From assembly GCF_024345225.1 (NCBI RefSeq), contig NZ_BROD01000001.1:1054001-1118000 (forward strand): DNA of 64,000 nt. The letters run 5' to 3'. Source of the DNA: Clostridium sp. TW13 (GTDB lineage Bacteria; Bacillota; Clostridia; Clostridiales; Clostridiaceae). Position numbers and translations under genes: made by a program. Below the pieces are notes generated by a model. It was given only the letters and a program-made list of their open reading frames with translations. It did not search any database and had not been told where the DNA came from. Positions 54,541 through 64,000 of the stretch are shown here, one piece after another. The first letter of the stretch is position 1. Every line of letters begins with the position of its first letter.

Positions 54541-56730
54541 ATGATAACAGAAAAGCAACATGAACAAATTATATCTCTATTAAATCAAATGACCTTAGAA
54601 GAAAAGATTGGACAATTGCAGCAACTAGGACCTTCCCTTGTAGGAGCCTTTGAGGTGTCCTTTGAGGAATTATTAGATATGATGTTTGATGGCAGAATAA
54701 GCGAAGAAGAATTCCATAAGCTTATTAGTACAGCTAAAGAAGACTTGAGGGAAGATGATGTTCGAGCTGGGAAAATAGGTTCTTTCAATGGTTTATATGG
54801 TGCTGAAAAGATAAATTATCTTCAAAAAATTGCAGTTGAAGAATCACGTCTTGGTATTCCACTATTATTTGGGGCAGATATTATCCATGGAATGCGTACT
54901 GTATACCCAATTCCACTTGCAGAAAGTTGTGCTTTTGATCCAAAACTGTGGGAGGAAACTGCTGAAATGGCTGCAAAGGAAGCTACTTCTTCAGGAATAC
55001 ACTGGACTTTTGGACCGATGATAGATGTAGCAAGAGATGCTAGATGGGGAAGAATAAGTGAGGGAGCAGGTGAAGATACTTATTTAAACAGTGTTTTTGC
55101 TAGAGCAAAAGTTAAAGGTTTTCAAGGAGGTAATCCGGCACAAGAAGATAGATTACTTGCTTGTGCTAAGCATTTTATAGCTTATGGTGCAGCAGAAAGT
55201 GGAAGAGATTATAATACTACCGATATATCCATGCAAAAACTACACGAAGTTTATTTACCACCATTTAAGGCAGCAATTGATGTAGGCGTTGCCAGTATAA
55301 TGCCTTCTTTTAATGATGTAAATGGAGTTCCGGTAACAGCAAATAATTATTTATTGAATAATATATTAAAAGAAGAATGTGGATTTGGTGGCCTCTTGGT
55401 TAGCGATGCTAATGCGATTGCAGAGCTTGTTAATCATGGATTTGCAGAAGATCAAAAGGAAGCTTCAAAATTAGCAATAGAAGCTGGAATGAATATGGAC
55501 ATGTCATCAAAAAGTTATAGTACTTATTTAAAGGAATTGGTGGAAGAAGAAAAGATTAAAGAATCCTTAGTTGATAATACAGCATATAAAGTTTTAAAAC
55601 TAAAAATGGAGAAAGGATTGTTCGAAAATCCATATCAGACAAATAAGGTAAAAGAAGAAAATACAATATTAAAACCTGAATTTAGAGAAAAGGCTAAGGA
55701 AGCAGCCTTGAAATCAATGGTACTTTTAAAAAATGAAGATATTCTTCCTTTAAGTTCAGATAAGAAAATTGGCTTAGTGGGAAATTTGGCAGAAAGCAAG
55801 GGACAAATGCTGGGTGCTTGGGCAATTAATGGGCATGATGAAGATTGCATCAGTATTTTGGAAGGATTAAAAGCAAAATTTCATAAGCTAAAATACGAAG
55901 CATGTATTAAAGATAGTAAGGTAGATGTTAGTGCGGTAAATCATATTGCTGAAGAGTGTGATGTGATTGTAGCTGTGGTTGGAGAAATAAAAGAAATGTC
56001 AGGAGAAGCTGCAAGCCGCTCAGATATTTCACTTCCACAAGAACAAGAGGAGCTATTAAAAGCTCTATACGAAACAGGAAAACCAGTTGTGGCAGTATTG
56101 GTTAATGGAAGACCACTAGCTATTTCTTGGGTTTCTGAACATGTACAAGCAATTTTAGAAGCATGGCATGGAGGAATAGAAGCAGGAAATGCAGTGGCAG
56201 AAATTTTACTAGGCTTGTATAATCCAAGTGGTAAGCTATCAGTATCCTTCCCTCAGAGTACGGGAGCATGTCCGTGTTACTATAATCATCCATCTACAGG
56301 ACGCCCAGCTGGAAAATCTAAGTTTACATCAAAATATTTAGACATTCCATCAGAGCCAGTGTATTCATTTGGGTATGGTTTAAGCTATACAACCTATGAA
56401 TATTCAGATTTACAAGCTGTCATAGAAGACAACCAACTAAGAGCATCTATTACAGTTACAAATGCAGGAGAAATGGATGGAGAGGAAACTGTTCAATTGT
56501 ATATTCAAGATGTTGCAGCTAAAAGAGTTAGGCCAGTAAGAGAACTAAAATCTTTTAGAAAAGTAACCTTAGAAAAAGGTGAAAGCAAAAAAGTTGACTT
56601 TATAATTCCAGTAAGTGAGTTAGGTTACTATGATAACAGCATGAATTATATTGTGGAAGTAGGTATGTTTAAAATTTATGCTGGTGGAAGTTTAAATAAG
56701 TGTTTAGAAATAGAAGTTGAATTAAAGTAG
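54541..56730 (+). CDS. GH3 beta-glucosidase/beta-xylosidase, BglX-like
   Basis: A 729-residue enzyme with TIM barrel, alpha/beta sandwich and C-terminal fibronectin-III-like domains. The nucleophile is Asp289 (GGLLVSDANAI); KHFIAYG (KH at 210-211) and RWGRISEGAGEDTYL are standard family motifs. The general acid/base is probably in the segment GEIKEMSGEAASR of the second domain. Unlike the GH3 at 39 kb it has no Asp-x-His dyad. No signal peptide. GH43 follows at 95 nt. The ATG at 54541 has good spacing from AAGGGGATGG; the one at 54529 sits on it. Confidence 0.9.
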   Translation: MITEKQHEQIISLLNQMTLEEKIGQLQQLGPSLVGAFEVSFEELLDMMFDGRISEEEFHKLISTAKEDLREDDVRAGKIGSFNGLYGAEKINYLQKIAVEESRLGIPLLFGADIIHGMRTVYPIPLAESCAFDPKLWEETAEMAAKEATSSGIHWTFGPMIDVARDARWGRISEGAGEDTYLNSVFARAKVKGFQGGNPAQEDRLLACAKHFIAYGAAESGRDYNTTDISMQKLHEVYLPPFKAAIDVGVASIMPSFNDVNGVPVTANNYLLNNILKEECGFGGLLVSDANAIAELVNHGFAEDQKEASKLAIEAGMNMDMSSKSYSTYLKELVEEEKIKESLVDNTAYKVLKLKMEKGLFENPYQTNKVKEENTILKPEFREKAKEAALKSMVLLKNEDILPLSSDKKIGLVGNLAESKGQMLGAWAINGHDEDCISILEGLKAKFHKLKYEACIKDSKVDVSAVNHIAEECDVIVAVVGEIKEMSGEAASRSDISLPQEQEELLKALYETGKPVVAVLVNGRPLAISWVSEHVQAILEAWHGGIEAGNAVAEILLGLYNPSGKLSVSFPQSTGACPCYYNHPSTGRPAGKSKFTSKYLDIPSEPVYSFGYGLSYTTYEYSDLQAVIEDNQLRASITVTNAGEMDGEETVQLYIQDVAAKRVRPVRELKSFRKVTLEKGESKKVDFIIPVSELGYYDNSMNYIVEVGMFKIYAGGSLNKCLEIEVELK

Positions 56731-56825
56731 AAATTTATTAAGATAATGAAAAGCAAAGTAGCGATAAAAATAAAATTAATAAGTATTATTAAATATCTAA
56801 TTAACAATCAAAGGAAGTGGCTTAG

Positions 56826-58493
56826 ATGAATACACAAGATATAAGTAAAGAAAATTTTTGTAATCCTATTTTACCAGGATTCTATCCAGATCCATCAATA
56901 TGTCGTGTTGGAGAAGAATATTATATGATTAATTCAAGTTTTGCATTTTTCCCTGGCATACCAATATTTAAAAGTACAGATCTTGTAAATTGGAAACAGA
57001 TAGGTCACGTTTTAGATAGGAAGGGTCAGTTGAATTTAGACGGAGCAGGCTATTCAGGAGGAATATTTGCACCAACTATAAGATATCATAAAGGAGTATT
57101 TTATGTTATAACTACAAATATGAATGATGGAGGGAATTTTATTGTAATGTCTGAAAATGCCAATGGACCTTGGTCAGATCCATATTGGATTGAAGGTGCA
57201 GAGGGAATAGATCCTTCATTGTTCTTTGATGAAGATGGTAAAGCGTATTATACAGGAACTAGAACTTCGCAGAATCCTCAGTATATGGGGGATCATGAAA
57301 TTTGGATTCAAGAAATTGATTTAAATACTATGAAATTAAAAGGTGACAGTCATACCCTTTGGAAAGGTGCTATGAAAAATGCAAGTTTTGTTGAGGGACC
57401 TCACTTATATAAGGTTAATAACTTCTACTATTTGCTTATTTCAGAAGGTGGTACTGAGCATTATCATTCAGTTACAATTGCAAGAAGCAAAAATATTCTG
57501 GGTCATTATGAAGGGAATCCAGGAAATCCAATATTAACGCATAGACATCTTGGTAAAGGATATCCTATTTCAAATGCAGGACATGGAGATTTGATAGAAA
57601 CTCAAAACGGTGAATGGTATATGGTTGCGTTAGCTTCTCGCCCTTATGGAGGATTTTATAAAAATCTTGGAAGAGAAACGTTCCTAATTCCAGTAACCTG
57701 GGAAGATGAATGGCCTATAGTAAGTCCTGGCACTGGAAAAATAGAGTTTACATATCCAATGCCTAGCTTACCAGCCTCTGTTAAAAATCAACCTGAGATT
57801 CGTGATGATTTTGAAAATGGAATATTAAACTTTAACTGGAACACTATTCGTACACCTAAACAACAATTTTGGAGCTTAACAGAAAGGCCGGGATTTCTTA
57901 GATTAAAGGTTAGAGAGGCATCAATGCTGGATACTCTTAGTCCACCTCCATTTGGACCTTTTACGAATTTCAAGAAAGAAGGAAACAATAAAAGTCCTAG
58001 TTTTATTGGACGACGTCAGCAGCATATGAATTTTGAAGTAGTTACAAAAATGGAGTTTAATCCACAAAATGAGTGTGAAACAGCTGGAATTGCATTAGTT
58101 CAAAATGATAATCACCAATTTAGATTAGAATATGCAATTGAAAATGACCAAAAGATTATTAGGTTAATGAAATGTGTATCAAAAAGTAATGTTGACTTTA
58201 TAAACGGAACTTTTAATTATGAGAATATAGAAAGTGAACTTATAAAGAAAGTCTTTTCATCACAAGTAATTTATTTAAAGGTGATTGCTAGAGGACAAGA
58301 GTATAGCTTTTATTATGGAGAATCTTTAGACAAAATGGAATTGTTAGCAGGAGATATAGATGGAAGAATATTAAGTTCTGATGTTGCAGGTGGATTTGTA
58401 GGAACATATATAGGTTTATTTGCAAGCAGTAATGGTAAAGAAAGTGATAATGTTGCTGATTTTGATTGGTTTGATTATAAAGGAAAACTATAA
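56826..58493 (+). CDS. GH43 beta-xylosidase-like enzyme
   Basis: A 555-residue protein: a five-bladed propeller (about 10-320) and a C-terminal beta-sandwich, the layout of GH43 xylosidases (subfamily 11/12-like). The catalytic base Asp22 (GFYPDPSICR), pKa modulator Asp129 (EGIDPSLFFDEDG) and acid Glu190 (FVEGPHLYK) are all present. It should cleave xylosyl or arabinosyl side groups from imported oligosaccharides; no signal peptide. Probably co-transcribed with the GH3 gene and closed by a good terminator. Start after AAAGGAAGTGGCTTAG. Confidence 0.9.
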   Translation: MNTQDISKENFCNPILPGFYPDPSICRVGEEYYMINSSFAFFPGIPIFKSTDLVNWKQIGHVLDRKGQLNLDGAGYSGGIFAPTIRYHKGVFYVITTNMNDGGNFIVMSENANGPWSDPYWIEGAEGIDPSLFFDEDGKAYYTGTRTSQNPQYMGDHEIWIQEIDLNTMKLKGDSHTLWKGAMKNASFVEGPHLYKVNNFYYLLISEGGTEHYHSVTIARSKNILGHYEGNPGNPILTHRHLGKGYPISNAGHGDLIETQNGEWYMVALASRPYGGFYKNLGRETFLIPVTWEDEWPIVSPGTGKIEFTYPMPSLPASVKNQPEIRDDFENGILNFNWNTIRTPKQQFWSLTERPGFLRLKVREASMLDTLSPPPFGPFTNFKKEGNNKSPSFIGRRQQHMNFEVVTKMEFNPQNECETAGIALVQNDNHQFRLEYAIENDQKIIRLMKCVSKSNVDFINGTFNYENIESELIKKVFSSQVIYLKVIARGQEYSFYYGESLDKMELLAGDIDGRILSSDVAGGFVGTYIGLFASSNGKESDNVADFDWFDYKGKL

Positions 58494-58504
58494 TTATGGT
58501 AATG

Positions 58505-58538
58505 AAAAGGTCCATCTTGGGAGATGGGCCTTTTGAAT
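58505..58538. terminator. Terminator between GH43 and convergent AraC
   Basis: AAAAGGTCCATCT (58505-58517) pairs with AGATGGGCCTTTT (58522-58534) around a 4-nt loop. Confidence 0.88.
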
Positions 58539-58545
58539 TAGAAAG

Positions 58546-59550
58546 TTATTTCCTATATTTATGGGGGGTTACGCCAAAGTGTTCTTTGAATTTTTTATAG
58601 AAAAACTGAATATTTGAGATTCCAACTTTCTCTATAACTTCTTCAATAGTTAAGTTTGTATTTCTTAAGAGATAAGAGCTTTTTTTCAGTCTTTCATCCA
58701 AAATCAGATCTTTAAAATTTTGGCCCGTGTACTTTTTAACAATATTACTAAAGTAGTTAGGTGTAAAATGAAAATGCTTAGCAGCTGAAGCAAGACTAAT
58801 TGTTTCATAATTAGAAGAAATATAATTGGAAATTTCAATGGCCAATTTAGTTTGCTTAGATAAATTAGCATTGTCTTTATTTTTTTCTTGTGAGTTATAT
58901 ATTCTTAGTAATTCAGAAAATAATATTATGACACAACTATCTGTTATGGCAGTGGAATTTAAGTTTGGAGCAATTAGTTCCTCAGTAAGTTTACATATTA
59001 TATTATGAATGAACTCATTTTTTTCAGTATCAAAAATTAAATATGTATTATATTTATGACTTTCATAAAGTGCATGAAGTAAAAAGCTTGTCACTACATT
59101 TTCTGAATCCAAATAATTAAAAAAAGAATTATTAAAGTATTCTCTATTAATAAGAAAGTTAAGCATAATATCATTAGTACCAGTAACATCTACTGAATGA
59201 ATTACATTTGTATCTAAAATTATTAAATCACCTTTCTTTAAAGTAATAGGGGTACCATTTATTACTTCATTAATTTGACCTGAATATATATAAGACATTT
59301 CAATAAACTTATGCTTATGATTATTAACTGGAGCGAAACGGTTGTGCTTAATGAAAGATAGTTTTTCTAAATTTAAATTAGGAATTTCAATAATCTTCTC
59401 AATGTCAAGGGAAGAAATTTTTATATCCTTAAAGTTTTCAAGTGTCTCGTTTATGCTATTAAAATTATAGTTTTTTGTAAGAGTTTCAAGGTTATTATAT
59501 TCCATATCATTAAACTTTCTTAAATAAATATCCAAATCTTTTGAATCCAT
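58546..59550 (-). CDS. AraC-family transcriptional regulator
   Basis: A 334-residue regulator with cupin-type sensor (NHKHKFIEMSYIYSGQ, LKKGDLIILDTNVIHSVDV) and AraC helix-turn-helix region (ISLASAAKHFHFTPNYFSNI; IEEVIEKVGISNIQFFYKKF). It is divergent from the second GH78 gene, 188 nt apart, so control of this rhamnosidase and of itself is likely. It does not share the 77-nt block. Start after AAGGAATAAGCATT. Confidence 0.88.
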   Translation of the reverse strand: MDSKDLDIYLRKFNDMEYNNLETLTKNYNFNSINETLENFKDIKISSLDIEKIIEIPNLNLEKLSFIKHNRFAPVNNHKHKFIEMSYIYSGQINEVINGTPITLKKGDLIILDTNVIHSVDVTGTNDIMLNFLINREYFNNSFFNYLDSENVVTSFLLHALYESHKYNTYLIFDTEKNEFIHNIICKLTEELIAPNLNSTAITDSCVIILFSELLRIYNSQEKNKDNANLSKQTKLAIEISNYISSNYETISLASAAKHFHFTPNYFSNIVKKYTGQNFKDLILDERLKKSSYLLRNTNLTIEEVIEKVGISNIQFFYKKFKEHFGVTPHKYRK

Positions 59551-59738
59551 AATGCTTATTCCTTACTCCTTAGTTTTTCGTGGTTTCATTATAACACAAA
59601 TCGTAATAAATGATAATATTTCAGCATAATACTGCTATTAATTATAATGTAAACGTATTATAAAATTATAATATAAACAATTGATTGAAATTTAATACAG
59701 AGAGAATGGAAAGTTTAATTTAAAGGAGATTTCAAATT

Positions 59739-62576
59739 ATGAAAATAGTTAATCTAAAGACAAATCATATTACAAATCCATTAGGGTTTGACTTAGGAAA
59801 ACCTAGTTTATCGTTTATAACATGTGAAACAACAGCAAGTAAGCAGGTGGCTGCACAGATTGAGGTGGCTCTTGATAAAAATTTTTCAGAAGTAGTTTTT
59901 AATAGTGGAAGAAGTGAGGAAATAGATAGTTTAGCTTTTGAATTGCCTATAAAGTTAGAAACAAGAACTCGTTATTACTGGAGAGTAACTGTGTGGGGGG
60001 ATAATGGAGATACTGCAACAAGTGAAGTTGCTTGGTTTGAAACAGCTAAAATTGATGAAGCTTGGGATGGAAAGTGGATAACACCAGATTGGGATAATAA
60101 AATACATCCTATAATAAGTAAAGAATTTAACATAGAAAAAGTTATTAAATCAGCTCGTGTATACACAAGTGGGTTAGGTCTTTATGAAATGAATATTAAC
60201 AATAAAAAGGTTGGGGATGAATATCTTTCTCCAAACTTTAATGCGTATGATAAGTGGATTCAATATCAAACTTATGATATTACGGATGTACTGGTTCAAG
60301 GTGAAAACAAAGTTGATGTTGCATTAGGAAATGGATTATATAAAGGACGTTTTGGATTTAATAGTGTAGAGAACATATATGGAGAGAAGTTCGCTTTAAT
60401 ATGTGAAATAATTGTAGATTTTGAGGATGGGAGTAATCTTATAATAAATTCAGATGAGACTTGGAAGGCCAGAAAGAGTAAGGTTTTAGAGGGCAACATT
60501 TATGATGGTGAAATTTATGATTCTACTTTTGAGGATACAAGTATTTATAATGTAAAAGAGATAGGATTAGGAGTAGATAAGTTAAAAGCAAGATTAAGTT
60601 TACCAGTAAAAATAAAAGAGAAGTTAAAGCCTGTACAAATACTTAAAGCACCAGAGGGAGAAATAGTCCTTGATTTCGGTCAAAATATGGTTGGATGGGT
60701 TGAATTTAAAACAAAGGCTCCAAAAGGATCTGAAATAACTCTTCAATATGGTGAGATACTTCAAGAGGGGAATTTCTATAGAGATAATTTAAGAACAGCT
60801 AAAGCTGAATACAAATATATAGCTAATGGCGAAGAAGTCACTGTTAGGCCATATTTTACTTTCTATGGATTTAGATATGTTAAGGTAGATGGATGGTATG
60901 GAGAAATAAATGTAGATGATTTTACTGGCTGCGTACTATACTCTGACATGGAAGTAACAGGACATATAGAAACAAGTAATCCTTTGGTTAATAGACTGTT
61001 TTTAAATGCATTATGGGGGCAAAAAGGAAATTTTTTAGATATCCCTACAGATTGTCCTCAACGTGATGAGCGTATGGGATGGACTGGTGATGCACAAGTT
61101 TTCTCTGGAACAGCATGTTTCAATATGGATACCTTTGCTTTCTTTAGTAAGTATGGATATGATCTTGGACGTGAGCAAGAGAAGACCAATGGAATGGTGC
61201 CTATGGTTGTACCAGCAGCAGGTCTTCCAGGTGGTGGTTCTAGTGCATGGGCAGATGCAGCAACAATAATACCTTGGAATGTATATGTTCAATATGGAGA
61301 TAAGAAAATTTTAGAGCAGCAGTTTGAAAGCATGAAAGCTTGGGTCGATTTTGTCAAAAAAGCTGATGATGATTCTGGAAGCAAAAGACTATGGACAACA
61401 GGTTTCCATTTTGGAGATTGGTTAGCTTTAGATGGGACAGATCCTGCTTTTCCAACAGGGGGGACAGATATACCTTTTATATCTTCAGCATATTATTGTT
61501 ATTCCTCAATGCTTGTTGCAAAGGCTGCAAAAGTATTAGGAAAAGAAGAAATAGCAAAAGAATATGAAAAATTATCGAATGAAGTTAGAGAAGCAATTAG
61601 AGATGAGTATTTTAGTAAAAATGGACGTATGACAATCAATACTCAAACTGCCTTGATAATAGCATTATTTATGGATATAGCACCAGAAGAGAAGAGGGAA
61701 AGGGTTGCAAATGATTTAAGAGAAAAGCTTAAAAAAGATAAAAATCATTTAAAAACAGGTTTTGTTGGAACTCCATATTTTTGCAAGGTGTTATCAGAAA
61801 ATGGATCTAATGATTTAGCTTATACCTTATTATTGAATAAGGACTATCCAAGCTGGTTATATGCAGTTACAATGGGAGCAACAACAATCTGGGAACGTTG
61901 GCATTCTGTGCTTTCAGATGGAAAAATAAGTGGCACAGATATGAATTCATTAAATCATTATGCATATGGTTCTATTGTAGAATGGATGTATAGATATATG
62001 GTAGGGATAAATCCAGTAGAGGATACACCAGGCTTTAGACATATTAAGTTAACTCCTATGCCTGACTATCGTTTAAAATGTGCAAAAGCAATCTATAAGT
62101 CAGCTGTAGGAACATATGAAAGTGAATGGAAGATTACTGATGAAGGAAATTTAGAATTTAAATTTGTAATTCCATTTAATGCATCAGCGTCATTAATTTT
62201 ACCTAATGCAAAATTAGAAAATGTAAAAGTAAATAGCAAATCTTTAAAAGAAACTAAACTTAATGCAAGCCAAAGCAGCGAAAATGTAATTGTAGAATTA
62301 ATCAGTGGATCATATGAATTTGCTTATTTTCCAGAGGTGCCTTATATTAAATATTATGGTGTTGATGTTAGTTTGGGAGAATTAGTTTCAAATCAAGCAG
62401 TTAAAAATATAATAGAAGAAAAGTTACCGATGATAGTAACAGAAGATATGCTTGAAAGAAGCGGTCATCAAACTTTAAGAGAATTATCTTTTGCACCATT
62501 TTCACCTGTAACAAATGAAATATTAGAAGAATTAGATAATGTGCTAAATAAGATTAAAATTGATGTAATGATATAA
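59739..62576 (+). CDS. GH78 alpha-L-rhamnosidase, copy 2
   Basis: A 945-residue paralog of the enzyme at 50463, colinear over the full length. The catalytic stretch IPTDCPQRDERMGWTGD and TTIWERW are conserved. The greatest differences are in the barrel loop after KYGYDLGREQE and at the C-terminus, which may alter specificity. No signal peptide. It is expressed alone: AraC is divergent upstream and a hairpin terminator follows. Start after TTTAAAGGAGATTTCAAATT. Confidence 0.92.
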   Translation: MKIVNLKTNHITNPLGFDLGKPSLSFITCETTASKQVAAQIEVALDKNFSEVVFNSGRSEEIDSLAFELPIKLETRTRYYWRVTVWGDNGDTATSEVAWFETAKIDEAWDGKWITPDWDNKIHPIISKEFNIEKVIKSARVYTSGLGLYEMNINNKKVGDEYLSPNFNAYDKWIQYQTYDITDVLVQGENKVDVALGNGLYKGRFGFNSVENIYGEKFALICEIIVDFEDGSNLIINSDETWKARKSKVLEGNIYDGEIYDSTFEDTSIYNVKEIGLGVDKLKARLSLPVKIKEKLKPVQILKAPEGEIVLDFGQNMVGWVEFKTKAPKGSEITLQYGEILQEGNFYRDNLRTAKAEYKYIANGEEVTVRPYFTFYGFRYVKVDGWYGEINVDDFTGCVLYSDMEVTGHIETSNPLVNRLFLNALWGQKGNFLDIPTDCPQRDERMGWTGDAQVFSGTACFNMDTFAFFSKYGYDLGREQEKTNGMVPMVVPAAGLPGGGSSAWADAATIIPWNVYVQYGDKKILEQQFESMKAWVDFVKKADDDSGSKRLWTTGFHFGDWLALDGTDPAFPTGGTDIPFISSAYYCYSSMLVAKAAKVLGKEEIAKEYEKLSNEVREAIRDEYFSKNGRMTINTQTALIIALFMDIAPEEKRERVANDLREKLKKDKNHLKTGFVGTPYFCKVLSENGSNDLAYTLLLNKDYPSWLYAVTMGATTIWERWHSVLSDGKISGTDMNSLNHYAYGSIVEWMYRYMVGINPVEDTPGFRHIKLTPMPDYRLKCAKAIYKSAVGTYESEWKITDEGNLEFKFVIPFNASASLILPNAKLENVKVNSKSLKETKLNASQSSENVIVELISGSYEFAYFPEVPYIKYYGVDVSLGELVSNQAVKNIIEEKLPMIVTEDMLERSGHQTLRELSFAPFSPVTNEILEELDNVLNKIKIDVMI

Positions 62577-62596
62577 ATATTTAAGAGGGAGTATTT

Positions 62597-62628
62597 GAAG
62601 TAGTATATAGCTTTGGATACTTCTTTTT
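62597..62628 (+). terminator. Terminator of the second GH78 gene
   Basis: GAAGTA (62597-62602) pairs with TACTTC (62618-62623), followed by five T. Confidence 0.6.
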
Positions 62629-62754
62629 GTAGCATGTTGTATTAAATTATCAAAAATAATTTCTAAGTCTGCTACATAGCTACTTTCTTCTTGTATTATG
62701 TTACATTAAATGGTGTTAGATTTTATCATCTAAGATGATTATTTGCATTCAATA

Positions 62755-62783
62755 TTGACTTTTTAGTAAAGAAAAATTAAAAT
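62755..62783 (+). promoter_or_regulatory. Promoter of the LacI-family gene
   Basis: TTGACT (62755-62760), a 17-nt spacer and TAAAAT (62778-62783). It overlaps operator O1, which favours autorepression. A small leader hairpin (GAGGCAT/ATGCCTT) lies just before the ribosome binding site. Confidence 0.65.
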
Positions 62784-62791
62784 TTTACTTA
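62762..62791. promoter_or_regulatory. Putative LacI-type operator O1
   Basis: TTTAGTAAA (62762-62770), 12 nt, TTTTACTTA (62783-62791): an interrupted inverted repeat that recurs with the same spacing at 63920-63949. Confidence 0.6.
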
Positions 62792-62869
62792 GGTATTGAA
62801 AGATAAATTTTAGATTATAGATGTTAAATAAATATATGAGGCATTTTTGAAGATGCCTTAAGCAGATAG

Positions 62870-63871
<1,002 letters not shown>

Positions 63872-63886
63872 AAATATATTATTTTA

Positions 63887-63916
63887 TTTAAGAAGGACTC
63901 TAATTTAGAGTTCTTT
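63887..63916 (+). terminator. Terminator of the LacI-family gene
   Basis: GGACTCTAA pairs with TTAGAGTTC (about 63895-63914), followed by TTTTATTTT. Confidence 0.65.
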
Positions 63917-63919
63917 TAT

Positions 63920-63949
63920 TTTAGTAAAAAATAAAAATAATTTTACTAA
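63920..63949. promoter_or_regulatory. Putative LacI-type operator O2
   Basis: TTTAGTAAA (63920-63928), 12 nt, TTTTACTAA (63941-63949). A further half-site TTTTACTAA lies at 63962-63970, inside the next promoter. Confidence 0.6.
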
Positions 63950-63955
63950 AAAGTA

Positions 63956-63984
63956 TTGATATTTTACTAAGTCGGATGTATTAT
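63956..63984 (+). promoter_or_regulatory. Promoter for a gene beyond the window
   Basis: TTGATA (63956-63961), a 17-nt spacer holding a TTTTACTAA half-site, and TATTAT (63979-63984). The gene it serves lies past the right edge. Confidence 0.55.
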
Positions 63985-64000
63985 AATGTTATAGAATATT

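Noticed and set aside
59640-59660. cre-like TGTAAACGTATTAT before the second GH78 gene
   Set aside because: Only the left half fits the CcpA consensus; the right half does not.

Overview
The window is AT-rich (roughly 30% G+C by eye), uses AGA/ATA-type codons, has strong AGGAGG-type ribosome binding sites and carries anaerobic glycerol metabolism, a DUF3867-type protein, a CotJC-like manganese catalase and an H-NOX chemoreceptor. Together these point to a Clostridium sensu stricto, probably a saccharolytic, solvent-type species that feeds on plant glycosides. I see no rRNA, tRNA, CRISPR array or intact insertion sequence.

Layout. 1-9.3 kb is housekeeping: the end of an anion permease, a CvfB-like RNA-binding protein (-), an anaerobic glycerol operon (glpK, a GlpA-like and a GlpB-like flavoprotein, DUF1667) behind a perfect sigma-A promoter and a leader hairpin, then DegV, a DbpA-type helicase and a lipoprotein. 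9.6-15.6 kb holds livJHMGF for branched-chain amino acid uptake and a lysine-riboswitch-controlled aspartokinase. 15.8-22.1 kb has a DUF3867-type protein, a MacB-type ABC transporter, a HAD phosphatase and a diguanylate cyclase. 22.4-26.4 kb groups three oxygen- or heme-related genes: an H-NOX chemoreceptor, a cytochrome-b5-like protein with eight 81-bp tandem repeats, and a manganese catalase. 26.5-33.4 kb is mixed: esterase, holin-like protein, orphan amino-acid binding protein, a DNA-alkylation repair trio, a flavodoxin/DUF3793 pair with a Fur-like box, and an HD-GYP protein.

33.5-64 kb is a large accessory glycoside-use region: five AraC-family regulators (one fused to a degenerate GH39 domain), one LacI regulator, two nearly identical MFS transporters, a GPH symporter, two GH78 alpha-L-rhamnosidases, two GH3 enzymes, GH2, GH43, beta-phosphoglucomutase and a soluble chemotaxis transducer. 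The glycosidases have no visible signal peptide, so imported oligosaccharides or glycosides are probably cut inside the cell.

The most interesting signals are regulatory. A gap-free 77-nt block lies before three transport or hydrolase genes. A separate 31-nt motif lies before the first MFS gene and the chemotaxis gene. A paired LacI-type operator (TTTAGTAAA, 12 nt, TTTTACTWA) occurs on both sides of the LacI gene. A 250-273 bp strongly structured element occurs twice, one copy lying between a promoter and its GH2 gene. The AraC-GH39 fusion has lost its catalytic acid/base, which suggests that a glycosidase fold became a sugar sensor.
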